Assembly (NCBI GenBank): GCA_030441535.1
Contig: JAUJFZ010000006.1
Location: forward strand, 62,001 to 126,000
Origin: Betaproteobacteria bacterium LSUCC0117
GTDB taxonomy: Bacteria > Pseudomonadota > Gammaproteobacteria > Burkholderiales > Burkholderiaceae_C
Reading direction: 5' to 3'
Length of the DNA stretch: 64,000 bases
How positions within the stretch are numbered: the first letter of the stretch is position 1; every line of letters begins with the position of its first letter. This document shows positions 36,835-44,443 of the stretch, in pieces. Under the pieces are notes generated by a model, which did not search any database, was not told the origin of the DNA, and saw nothing but the letters and a program-made list of their open reading frames with translations. Both the position numbers and the translations under genes were made by a program.

Positions 36835-37100
36835 ATCGCCAACCCTACAGCGCGTTTAAGCGGTGACGTAAGCGACATCGTTGTCCTCTGCTGGCGGCAT
36901 CGGCGTTAAAACCCGGCTTTGGGTTCAATATCGTTTTAAAAACGCCCCTTAGGTTTTAATCCCGTGCCAATGTTTCCTGGCGGCGATTTCTATATCACTA
37001 CATTCGCATATAGTTTATAGTGTGAGGACGTGGAACCAGTTGAAAAATCTCAAGACCGGGGCGAATACGAACCCCCACAATATAAGAATCAACTACCCCG
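36835..37100. other. Intergenic region upstream of the sulfurtransferase-SQR gene, 266 bases
   Basis: No gene seen. Around 36996-37022 there is an AT-rich segment with two TATAGT units in tandem (ATATAGTTTATAGTG) flanked by a loose TCACTA/TAGTG dyad, a plausible operator or -10 region for the downstream sulfur gene. No ArsR-type or other regulator gene is adjacent. Confidence 0.45.
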
Positions 37101-38795
37101 ATGGAGACAAACGTGAACGCAAACCCCATTAACCCGTCACTTGCCGTGACCGCCCAAATCACTGCTGCTGACGTCGCAGAGATCGCTGCGGCGGGATTCA
37201 AAACCATCATATGTAATCGTCCAGATGGGGAAATCTCAGATCAAACGCCCTTCAGTGCGATCAAAAGCGCAGCTGAAACCGCCGGCCTCAGTGCCCACTA
37301 CTTGCCAACCATTACCGGTCAAGTTAGCGACGCCGATGGTCGTGCATTTGGGGAAATCATGGCCAGCGTGCCACACCCGGTACTCGCCTATTGCCGCAGC
37401 GGCACGCGTTCGGCCACGATGTGGGCGCTTTCGCAGGCGGGTCAATTACCAGCGGACGCCATTTTGGCAGCCGTACAGGGCGCAGGCTACGACCTGTCAG
37501 CGCTAAAAGCACGTTTCGAAGCGCCTAAGCCCGCTCCGGCGGCAAAATCACCATCAATCGGCGCGGGTAGTGAGGGAGACCATCAGATCGTGATCATCGG
37601 CGGTGGGTCCGCCGGAATTGCAGTCGCTTCAAGCCTATTGGCCCGCGACAGCGGTCTCCACATAGCCATCATTGAGCCCGCCGACCGTCATTGCTACCAA
37701 CCGGGATGGACCATGGTGGGCGCCGGCGTGTTTCGTGCGGAATCCACGGTTCGTCCGATGGCGGCCGTGATGCCGCGCGGGGTTGTACACATCAACGGCG
37801 CTGTCACTTCCTTTGAGCCTGAGCACAACCAAGTCACCCTTGAAAGCGGGAAGACGGTCACATACAAGCAGCTCATCGTTTGCCCGGGATTGAAGCTGGA
37901 TTGGGAGGGTATCCCGGGCCTGGTCGATGCACTTGGGCATGACGGTGTCACCTCAAACTACCGCTACGATCTGGCCCCTTACACCTGGCAGTTGGTACAG
38001 AGTATGCGCGGCGGTACGGCACTCTTCACGCAGCCACCGATGCCCATCAAATGTGCGGGCGCACCGCAAAAAGCGATGTACCTGTCAGCGGATCATTGGC
38101 GCCAACAAGGCGTGTTGAAGGATATCCGCATCGAGTTCTGCAATGCAGGCGGTGTGTTGTTTGGTGTCCCTGAATACGTTCCCGCTTTGATGGCCTACGT
38201 CAATGCTTACGGCATCCAACTCAACTTCACGCGTAACTTGGTCGCGATCAATGGGACGTCAAAACAAGCCACGTTCAAGCAAACAGTAGCGGACGGTACC
38301 ATCTCTGAAGTGGTGCAAGACTACGACATGATTCATGTCGTCCCACCACAAAAAGCGCCGGACTTTGTGCGTGCCAGCCCGCTTGCAGATGCTTCAGGCT
38401 GGGTCGAAATTGACCCGGCCTCGATGCAGCACAAGCGTTATGACAACATCCACGCGCTGGGTGACGTCGGTAATACAACGAATGCGAAAACAGCCGCTGC
38501 GGCGCGCAAGCAGGCGCCGGTCGTTGCGCATAACGTCTTGTCTGCATTAGGCAAACGCAGTGGCACCGTCGCCTACGACGGCTACGGATCGTGCCCTCTG
38601 ACGGTTGAACGCGGCAAGATTGTCCTGGCTGAGTTCACATACGGCGGCAAATTAGCGCCCTCCTTCCCCCAATGGCTAATCAATGGCACAGGCCCCTCGC
38701 GACTGGCTTGGTTCTTAAAAGAGCGTGTGCTGCCGCCGCTCTATTGGGAGGCCATGCTGAAGGGACGGGAGTGGTTGGCGCAACCGAATAGTTAA
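37101..38795 (+). CDS. Fusion of DUF442 (TIGR01244) sulfurtransferase-like domain with sulfide:quinone oxidoreductase
   Basis: A 564-aa two-domain enzyme. Residues about 10-140 form a DSP-like DUF442 domain whose active-site loop is C98-R-S-G-T-R, the six-residue rhodanese type, so sulfur transfer is more likely than phosphatase action. After a Pro/Ala-rich linker, residues about 160-564 form a flavoprotein of the type II SQR group: FAD motif IIGGGSAG (165-172), the redox Cys318 in KCAGAPQK and Cys498 in GYGSCPL, corresponding to the two catalytic cysteines of the human enzyme. SQR oxidises sulfide at the membrane, passing electrons to quinone and leaving persulfide sulfur, which the fused domain could accept. 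The downstream SulP transporter follows after 19 bases. Confidence 0.9.
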   Translation: METNVNANPINPSLAVTAQITAADVAEIAAAGFKTIICNRPDGEISDQTPFSAIKSAAETAGLSAHYLPTITGQVSDADGRAFGEIMASVPHPVLAYCRSGTRSATMWALSQAGQLPADAILAAVQGAGYDLSALKARFEAPKPAPAAKSPSIGAGSEGDHQIVIIGGGSAGIAVASSLLARDSGLHIAIIEPADRHCYQPGWTMVGAGVFRAESTVRPMAAVMPRGVVHINGAVTSFEPEHNQVTLESGKTVTYKQLIVCPGLKLDWEGIPGLVDALGHDGVTSNYRYDLAPYTWQLVQSMRGGTALFTQPPMPIKCAGAPQKAMYLSADHWRQQGVLKDIRIEFCNAGGVLFGVPEYVPALMAYVNAYGIQLNFTRNLVAINGTSKQATFKQTVADGTISEVVQDYDMIHVVPPQKAPDFVRASPLADASGWVEIDPASMQHKRYDNIHALGDVGNTTNAKTAAAARKQAPVVAHNVLSALGKRSGTVAYDGYGSCPLTVERGKIVLAEFTYGGKLAPSFPQWLINGTGPSRLAWFLKERVLPPLYWEAMLKGREWLAQPNS

Positions 38796-38814
38796 TCCAT
38801 CGACATAAACAATC

Positions 38815-40569
38815 ATGCAATCTGGCTCCGCTTCATCTAGCGCGTCAACGGGACGCTCAACCATCGCCCGCATCAAGGCCTTCATGCCCATTTTTGAGTG
38901 GGGTGCGACCTACGATCAACCAACCTTCGTCAGGGACTTGGTCGCCGCAGCGATTGTGACGATCATGTTGATACCGCAGAGCTTGGCGTACGCGCTGTTG
39001 GCTGGATTGCCAGCCGAGGTTGGCTTGTACGCGAGTGTGGCGCCCTTGGTTCTTTACGCGGTATTTGGTACCAGTCGCGCCTTGGCAGTTGGTCCGGTCG
39101 CGGTGGTCTCGCTGATGACGGCCTCCGTCATCGGGGAGCACGCAGCTGCAGGCACGCACGCGTATTGGCAGATCGCGATCACGTTGGCTTTCATATCAGG
39201 CATCGCCCTGCTTGTGATGGGTGCATTGCGACTCGGTTTTTTGGCAAATTTTCTCAGCCATCCTGTCATCTCTGGATTCATCACCGCCTCTGGCCTCTTG
39301 ATTGCGGCCAGCCAAGTGAAAACCATCATGGGTGTGAAAGCAGACGGTCATAATTTTGTCGACCTGATGACCCAATTAATTGCCCAAGTGCCCAATGCGC
39401 ACGCGCTCTCTATCGCGGTCGGTGTATTCGCGACCCTCTTTTTGTTTTGGGTTAGAAAAGGACTAAAACCGCTTTTAAAAAGAGCGGGCCTAGGTGAATC
39501 AGCCGCAGACATTGTCGCCAAAACAGGCCCTGTAGCTGCTATCGCGCTGACCACGGCGGGGACTTGGCTGTTTGACTGGCAAGCCCAAGGTTTGAAAATC
39601 GTGGGGGAAGTGCCGCAAGGACTGCCGCCCTTCAGCATGCCGGTTTGGGATATGGCTTTGTGGCAGTCCTTGGCCGTCCCAGCGCTGTTGATCAGCATCG
39701 TCGGATTTGTAGAGTCTGTGTCGGTCGGTCAAACGTTGGCTGCCAAGCGCCGTCAGCGCATTGAGCCGGATCAAGAACTGATTGCGTTAGGCGCCAGTAA
39801 CGTCTCATCCGCGATGTCTGGTGGATTCCCTGTCACGGGTGGTTTCTCACGATCAGTTGTTAACTTCGATGCAGGGGCACAAACACCCGCTGCAGGTGTT
39901 TTCACCGCTGGTGGCATTCTTTTGGCTTCACTGCTGCTCACCCCCGCGCTGTACTTCCTGCCAAAAGTAACCTTGGCTGCAACAATCATCGTGGCGGTGC
40001 TGTCTTTGGTTGACTTGGGTATTCTCAAGCGGACATGGGGCTACTCCAAGCCCGATTTCATTGCTGTCCTCACCACAATTTTGGTCACCTTGGGTGCCGG
40101 TGTTGAAATCGGTTTAATTTGTGGCGTTGGCGTCTCATTAGCACTGTTTTTGCTTCGAACGAGCCGCCCACACATCGCAGAAGTTGGCTTGGTCGCTGGC
40201 ACTGAACACTTCCGTAACGTGAAGCGGCATACCGTCGAGGTTGTAGACCACATCCTCAGCATACGCGTCGACGAAAGTCTGTACTTTGCCAACGCGCGCG
40301 CCCTTGAGGACAGCATCAATGAGGCAGTAGCGCAGCGTAAAGGTCTATCGCATGTAATCCTTCAGTGCACGGCAGTTAACGCCATCGATGCCAGTGCATT
40401 GGAAAGCCTCGAAGCCATAGACGCTCGCCTAAAAGACGCCGGTATTAAATTCCACTTATCCGAGGTGAAGGGGCCGGTTATGGATAAGTTGGCCAACACG
40501 CATTTCTGCCACGACCTGTCAGGCGAGATTTTCCTCAGTCACTACCAAGCGTACAGCCGCCTACGCTGA
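38815..40569 (+). CDS. SulP family inorganic anion transporter with STAS domain
   Basis: A 584-aa inner-membrane transporter. The N-terminal membrane domain has the SulP signatures PQSLAYALLAGLPAEVGLYA and GTSRALAVGPVAVVSLM, with about 12 hydrophobic segments; the C-terminal STAS domain spans about residues 455-560. Family substrates include sulfate, bicarbonate and dicarboxylates. Position 19 bases after the sulfurtransferase-SQR gene suggests sulfate or another sulfur oxyanion, but this is inference. No clear ribosome binding site precedes the ATG. Confidence 0.92.
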   Translation: MQSGSASSSASTGRSTIARIKAFMPIFEWGATYDQPTFVRDLVAAAIVTIMLIPQSLAYALLAGLPAEVGLYASVAPLVLYAVFGTSRALAVGPVAVVSLMTASVIGEHAAAGTHAYWQIAITLAFISGIALLVMGALRLGFLANFLSHPVISGFITASGLLIAASQVKTIMGVKADGHNFVDLMTQLIAQVPNAHALSIAVGVFATLFLFWVRKGLKPLLKRAGLGESAADIVAKTGPVAAIALTTAGTWLFDWQAQGLKIVGEVPQGLPPFSMPVWDMALWQSLAVPALLISIVGFVESVSVGQTLAAKRRQRIEPDQELIALGASNVSSAMSGGFPVTGGFSRSVVNFDAGAQTPAAGVFTAGGILLASLLLTPALYFLPKVTLAATIIVAVLSLVDLGILKRTWGYSKPDFIAVLTTILVTLGAGVEIGLICGVGVSLALFLLRTSRPHIAEVGLVAGTEHFRNVKRHTVEVVDHILSIRVDESLYFANARALEDSINEAVAQRKGLSHVILQCTAVNAIDASALESLEAIDARLKDAGIKFHLSEVKGPVMDKLANTHFCHDLSGEIFLSHYQAYSRLR

Positions 40570-40626
40570 CCAACGCAGCCGCTTAAACACTCTGGATAGC
40601 GGCTCCCTATTCACTTAAAAATCACG

Positions 40627-40660
40627 AAAAAAAACCTCACTGCCTTTCGACAGTGAGGTT
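40627..40660 (-). terminator. Intrinsic terminator of the tRNA-Lys transcript
   Basis: On the minus strand a ten-pair stem (AACCTCACTG with CAGTGAGGTT) is followed by a run of eight T. It lies 14 bases beyond the 3' end of tRNA-Lys. The + strand side lacks a T-run, so it is unlikely to end the SulP transcript. Confidence 0.85.
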
Positions 40661-40673
40661 CTCGCAATGACTT

Positions 40674-40749
40674 TGGTGGGTCGTGCGGGGGTCGAACCCA
40701 CGACAAACGGATTAAAAGTCCGCTGCTCTACCAACTGAGCTAACGACCC
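40674..40749 (-). tRNA. tRNA-Lys (anticodon UUU)
   Basis: The minus strand reads a complete 76-base cloverleaf with encoded CCA: acceptor GGGTCGT paired with ACGACCC, D-arm GCTC...GAGC, anticodon loop CTTTTAA giving anticodon UUU, and T-arm with GTTCGAC. A37 follows U36, the context recognised for t6A and cyclic t6A modification. It has its own promoter and terminator and lies just downstream of tcdA on the same strand. Confidence 0.97.
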
Positions 40750-40809
40750 ACTAAACAGTAACTTACGACGTCTTTTGAACGTTGTCTTTCGTTACCGCCT
40801 AAGCCCTCT

Positions 40810-40839
40810 AGTATACCGTCAAATTGCTAATCTTGGCAA
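40810..40839 (-). promoter_or_regulatory. Sigma-70 promoter of tRNA-Lys
   Basis: Reading the minus strand: TTGCCA (-35, five of six) at 40834-40839, an 18-base spacer, then TATACT (-10, five of six) at 40810-40815, followed by a G-rich discriminator (AGAGGGC) as expected for a stringently controlled stable-RNA promoter. It lies between the tcdA stop codon and the tRNA. Confidence 0.65.
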
Positions 40840-40865
40840 TTCACCTCAATTTTTTTACGCCGTGA

Positions 40866-41693
40866 TCAAGCGGGTGAACCGGCAATCTGATCCATGCACC
40901 AGCCGGCCGCAACCATCCCAAAACTGGCTGTGACAGCGACCGTCGAACCGTAGCCGTGGCAGTTCAGATCACCTGTGTCTGATCCCGCCACCATCGATTT
41001 AGAAACCGTCTCTCGACTGAACACCGCCTGAATCCCCATCTGCCCTGTCCGCGCCGCACCGTGATGGCGACGCAATTGGTACCGCATTTGAGCGACCAGC
41101 GGATCATGCGTGATGAGTCCAATGTCGGCGCAATCCACACGATGGGCTAGCCGTTTGCCACCTGCGGCCCCCACCGCTATGAAGGTCACAGGGTTATCTC
41201 GCGCCCAAGCAGCCAGCGCCACCTTTGTGCGTACTTGGTCACAGGCATCAACGACGGCAAGGGTCGTGTCATCGCCCAAGCGGGCCAGCAGTGGATCGAG
41301 ACCGGCGCCTAAATTTTCAGGCGACAGAAAGTCATCAATCACGTGCACCTTGCATGCAGGATTGATGAATGCGATGCGGTTCCGCATCGCAAGCACCTTA
41401 GCCTGCCCGAAGGTCTCACTCGTGGCATGAATTTGTCGATTAACATTCGAGGGCGCAATGTGATCCAGATCAATCAGCGTCATTTCTAACACCCCAGACC
41501 GCGCGAAGGCTTCAGCAGTCCACGAGCCAACGCCACCGATGCCAACGACAACGGCATGGCTGCGCTGAATTCGGGTCGCGCCTTTCGCGCCATAAAGACG
41601 GGCGAGTCCGCCAAATCGCCGATCGAAGTCATTGGATTCGTCGGCGACCAAATCACCCGACAGAACGCAAGAAACGGCCGTGGAATCAGTCAC
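40866..41693 (-). CDS. tcdA: tRNA threonylcarbamoyladenosine dehydratase (TcdA/CsdL)
   Basis: An E1-like ATP-dependent enzyme that cyclises t6A37 to ct6A in tRNAs reading ANN codons. The 275-aa protein has the nucleotide-binding VVVGIGGVGSWTAEAFARSG, then LIDLDHIAPSNVNRQ and the VVDACDQVRTK segment, and a C-terminal region with GDLNCHGYGS. The normal family length is about 270. Its start overlaps the 3' end of the YeeE/YedE gene by eight bases, so the two are probably cotranscribed. tRNA-Lys(UUU), a member of the tRNA class it modifies, is the next gene downstream. Confidence 0.93.
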   Translation of the reverse strand: MTDSTAVSCVLSGDLVADESNDFDRRFGGLARLYGAKGATRIQRSHAVVVGIGGVGSWTAEAFARSGVLEMTLIDLDHIAPSNVNRQIHATSETFGQAKVLAMRNRIAFINPACKVHVIDDFLSPENLGAGLDPLLARLGDDTTLAVVDACDQVRTKVALAAWARDNPVTFIAVGAAGGKRLAHRVDCADIGLITHDPLVAQMRYQLRRHHGAARTGQMGIQAVFSRETVSKSMVAGSDTGDLNCHGYGSTVAVTASFGMVAAGWCMDQIAGSPA

Positions 41694-42804
41694 GCATCAA
41701 AACCCACAACTGAATCTTGAATCCGATGAGGCTGCCTGCAAAGATGGCACCCAGAGCGATAAAGCTGGTAATGCTGAGGGTAGAAATGCCCGATAGACCC
41801 TGCCCTACTGTGCACCCCAACGCGGTCACGCCGCCCACCCCCATCAGTGCGGCACCCAGCAAGTGGAGTGCGGTGTCCGATGTGCTGGAAAAGCCTTCCC
41901 AGCGGAAAGTTCGGTCAGCAATACTCGCGAGCAAGCTCCCACCGATCAGACCAAAGACGGAGACCACGCCCAACGTCAATACGTTGCGTGCATCGCTGAA
42001 GTAGATCAGCCAATTCAAGGTATAGGCCATCGGCGCCGTAAAACTCAGGGCTTCCATTCGACCTGTGTTGGTGGCCACATAAGTGGGCTCCAGCGTGCTA
42101 GGGTGTTCGGCCACAAACCCGATATACCCCGAAACCAGCCACATAGCGACAACTGCCAGGCCGATTAGGACTCCGTAGACCGCCTGCGAGCTGCGTCGGA
42201 ACTCCGCGCTCGAAAAGCACCAGACCAGTGCAGCGAACACGGGCAACATCGCCAAACCAGCTGGCAACAAGGGCGACGGATCACCTACAGCATTCACAAC
42301 CAGGTATGGCAGCAAAGCGGTCGGCAAATCGAAGTTGATCTGATCAACAGTCGACGTCCTGAGGACTGCGAGCACGCCCCTTAGCGTCATAAACGAAAAC
42401 AAGCCCATCACCACGAATACAACCAACGATTTCAGACTGCCACCGCCAATGCGCAAGAGTGTTTTGCTGCTGCAGCCGGAGGCCAGTACCATGCCAGCGC
42501 CGAACAAAAGACCTCCGACGATCGCAGACAACCAAAGCACACGACCGTTGGAATAAATACTGGCAAGCGGGTCGACGTAACCTAAGCTCCCCAGACCGTA
42601 GAGCCCCAGCACGCCTGTCGCCATTGCCAAGACCCAGGTACGCATCCGCGTCCAGTCACCCATGTTGACGATGTCACTGACTGCACCCATGGTGCAGAAA
42701 TGGCTGCGCTGCATGATCCACCCCAGAACGACTGAAACGCCAAAGCCAGCCGTCAAAACGGTGTAGGTCAGCCGAGTCAGCGCAATCTGTTCGAGGGTGT
42801 CCAT
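41686..42804 (-). CDS. YeeE/YedE (TsuA-type) sulfur-compound transporter
   Basis: A 372-aa polytopic inner-membrane protein. The conserved cysteine motifs of the family are present: MQRSHFCTMGA near the N-terminus, ASGCSSKTLLRIGGGS in the first half, and ALGCTVGQGLSG near the C-terminus. E. coli YeeE and its relatives import thiosulfate or related sulfur species through these cysteines. A TusA-like partner (YeeD) is not encoded next to it. It lies 30 bases downstream of cpoB and overlaps tcdA. Confidence 0.92.
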   Translation of the reverse strand: MDTLEQIALTRLTYTVLTAGFGVSVVLGWIMQRSHFCTMGAVSDIVNMGDWTRMRTWVLAMATGVLGLYGLGSLGYVDPLASIYSNGRVLWLSAIVGGLLFGAGMVLASGCSSKTLLRIGGGSLKSLVVFVVMGLFSFMTLRGVLAVLRTSTVDQINFDLPTALLPYLVVNAVGDPSPLLPAGLAMLPVFAALVWCFSSAEFRRSSQAVYGVLIGLAVVAMWLVSGYIGFVAEHPSTLEPTYVATNTGRMEALSFTAPMAYTLNWLIYFSDARNVLTLGVVSVFGLIGGSLLASIADRTFRWEGFSSTSDTALHLLGAALMGVGGVTALGCTVGQGLSGISTLSITSFIALGAIFAGSLIGFKIQLWVLMRD

Positions 42805-42834
42805 GGCAGGGTGAAGTCGCCCGGTTGGAAAACG

Positions 42835-43662
42835 TTACTTCAGCGCTTCTAAACGCTGCTTTGCAGCCTCAGCAGCCTGCGATGTAGGGTGTCCAGCAAC
42901 CAAGGCTGATAGCGTGGCAATCGCGGCGTCTTTTTGCTGTAACTCGAACTGGCAATTGGCTGAGGCCAACAGGGCCTCCGGTACGCGACCGTGCGTCGGG
43001 AAGGTCAACAGCAGGTTGCTGAAGGCGGCTAACGCATCCTCGTATCGACCTGTCGCGTATGCGGCATTACCCAGCCAAAAAAGTACGGTCGGTCGATAAC
43101 CAGACTGGGGGAACTGATCATCAAATTGGCGCAGGTAGCTCTCAGCCTTGGCAAAGTCACTGGCGCGCAAGGCGGCCATCGCTTGGTCATAAGCGGCCTT
43201 TTCGTTGAGCGCCACGGTGAACGTTTCGCCATCGAGCGTCACGGTTGTTGGCTCCAGTTTGACCACGCGTTTGTCGATTGCTTCCATGCGCTCCCGCAAC
43301 AACTCGTTCTCTCGCGTCAGTTCCTCAAGGCGGCCCAGTAAGCGCGCCAATTGGTCGCGTAATTGATCGTTTTGATTCGCGAGCTCGAGCAGACTCTGCG
43401 CGTTCGGTAACTGTTCAATCTTTTTTGAAATTTCGGTAGTCGCTTGAGTCGATATCTCACCTGATTGCGAAATCCGACCTTCTAATTCCTGCGCTTGCCG
43501 CTCAATTTGCCGCTCAATTTGCTGAACCTTCTGTCGCAGCTCAATGATGGCCTTGCGCGCTTCGGTATCTTCAAATAGGCCAGCGGCCTGCACGGAACTA
43601 GCCGTTGCGAAAAAGGAAAAAATTAACAAAATCAAAGTCTTTAATCGCATATTTAATTTCAT
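42835..43662 (-). CDS. cpoB: Cell division coordinator CpoB / Tol-Pal system protein YbgF
   Basis: A periplasmic protein that links Tol-Pal function with peptidoglycan synthesis at division. The 275-aa protein has a signal peptide (hydrophobic core LILLIFSFFATASS, ending VQAA) and a long coiled coil (about residues 33-125, rich in Glu, Gln and Arg with heptads such as LARLLGRLEELTREN). A C-terminal TPR domain (about 150-275) follows, with AYDQAMAALRASDFAKAE and ALLASANCQFELQQ. It follows pal after a terminator-like hairpin, so read-through or its own promoter must supply transcripts. Confidence 0.95.
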   Translation of the reverse strand: MKLNMRLKTLILLIFSFFATASSVQAAGLFEDTEARKAIIELRQKVQQIERQIERQAQELEGRISQSGEISTQATTEISKKIEQLPNAQSLLELANQNDQLRDQLARLLGRLEELTRENELLRERMEAIDKRVVKLEPTTVTLDGETFTVALNEKAAYDQAMAALRASDFAKAESYLRQFDDQFPQSGYRPTVLFWLGNAAYATGRYEDALAAFSNLLLTFPTHGRVPEALLASANCQFELQQKDAAIATLSALVAGHPTSQAAEAAKQRLEALK

Positions 43663-43713
43663 TTCTTAATAAATCGCCACTTGTGCGGGCTCAAGGATAC
43701 CAAAGTTTGGACG

Positions 43714-43749
43714 AAAAAAAACCCAACGACCTTGTCGGGCGTTGGGTTT
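43714..43749 (-). terminator. Terminator-like hairpin between pal and cpoB
   Basis: On the minus strand AACCCAACG pairs with CGTTGGGTT around an 11-base loop, then a run of T follows. It lies 14 bases beyond the pal stop codon and would reduce expression of cpoB relative to pal. Confidence 0.75.
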
Positions 43750-43762
43750 CGTATCGGTGGGA

Positions 43763-44332
43763 TCAACGGTAGTTGAAGAACGCGCGACGATTTTTAGCAC
43801 GAGATTCTGCATCTGCACCGGGTACAGCTGCTTTCTCCTCACCGAAGCTGACCGCTTCGATTTGTGACTCAGCAACACCCAGCAGTGTCAGGGCACGGCG
43901 AACCGCTTCTGCGCGTTGTTGACCCAGAGCAATGTTGTACTCACGGCTGCCCAGTTCGTCGGTGTGGCCTTCAATACTCACGCTCGCACTGGCGTTTGCC
44001 TTAAGGAAGTTGGCATGGGCGGCAATGACACCAGTGTACTCATCACTAATGGCGTAGCTATCGAACGCAAAGTACACTAGGCGCGAAACTGATTCAGCCG
44101 GCGCCAATACACTTGTCGCACCAGACTTAACCTCAACTTGCGCGACCTTTGCCGCCGGCGCAGCTGCCGCTGGAGCTGCTGCGGCAGGCGCTGCGGGCTT
44201 TGCACTGGCAGAGGCCGCAGCGGCGTTTGAGGCATTTGCGTCCTCATTCAATGGTGTATTGGTACAACCCACCAGCGCCAAACTAACGATTCCTGCGAAT
44301 ACGATACCGCGTGCGGCCTTTGAAGTGATCAT
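43763..44332 (-). CDS. pal: Peptidoglycan-associated lipoprotein Pal
   Basis: Outer-membrane lipoprotein that binds peptidoglycan and TolB. From the ATG at 44330-44332, preceded by AAGGAG, it is 189 aa; an upstream in-frame ATG lacks such a site. The lipobox is LVGC, so Cys is about residue 23. An Ala/Pro/Lys-rich linker follows (about residues 33-62), then the OmpA-like domain with YFAFDSYAIS and the peptidoglycan-binding EGHTDELGSREYNIALGQQR. Middle gene of tolB-pal-cpoB. Confidence 0.97.
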   Translation of the reverse strand: MITSKAARGIVFAGIVSLALVGCTNTPLNEDANASNAAAASASAKPAAPAAAAPAAAAPAAKVAQVEVKSGATSVLAPAESVSRLVYFAFDSYAISDEYTGVIAAHANFLKANASASVSIEGHTDELGSREYNIALGQQRAEAVRRALTLLGVAESQIEAVSFGEEKAAVPGADAESRAKNRRAFFNYR

Positions 44333-44443
44333 CTTTGCTCCTTTTGTACTCAAAAAACTAATAACTTAACTATACCCTGAAAATCCCGATTTCATTCCTA
44401 TTTGATCTGTTAATTCGAATCCATATAACCCATTCGATTTAAA

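Noticed and set aside
37101..37520. Protein tyrosine phosphatase activity of the DUF442 domain
   Set aside because: The active loop has four residues between Cys and Arg (CRSGTR), which fits rhodaneses; PTP enzymes need five.
38401..38520. Apparent loss of an SQR active-site cysteine at Val456 (GDVGN where GDC occurs in some relatives)
   Set aside because: The catalytic pair of type II SQRs aligns with Cys318 (CAGAPQK) and Cys498 (GYGSCPL), both present; the GDC cysteine is not one of them.
40674..40749. tRNA-Lys as an attachment site of an integrated element
   Set aside because: No integrase, no direct repeat of the tRNA 3' end found nearby by eye, and the neighbours look like ordinary chromosomal genes.
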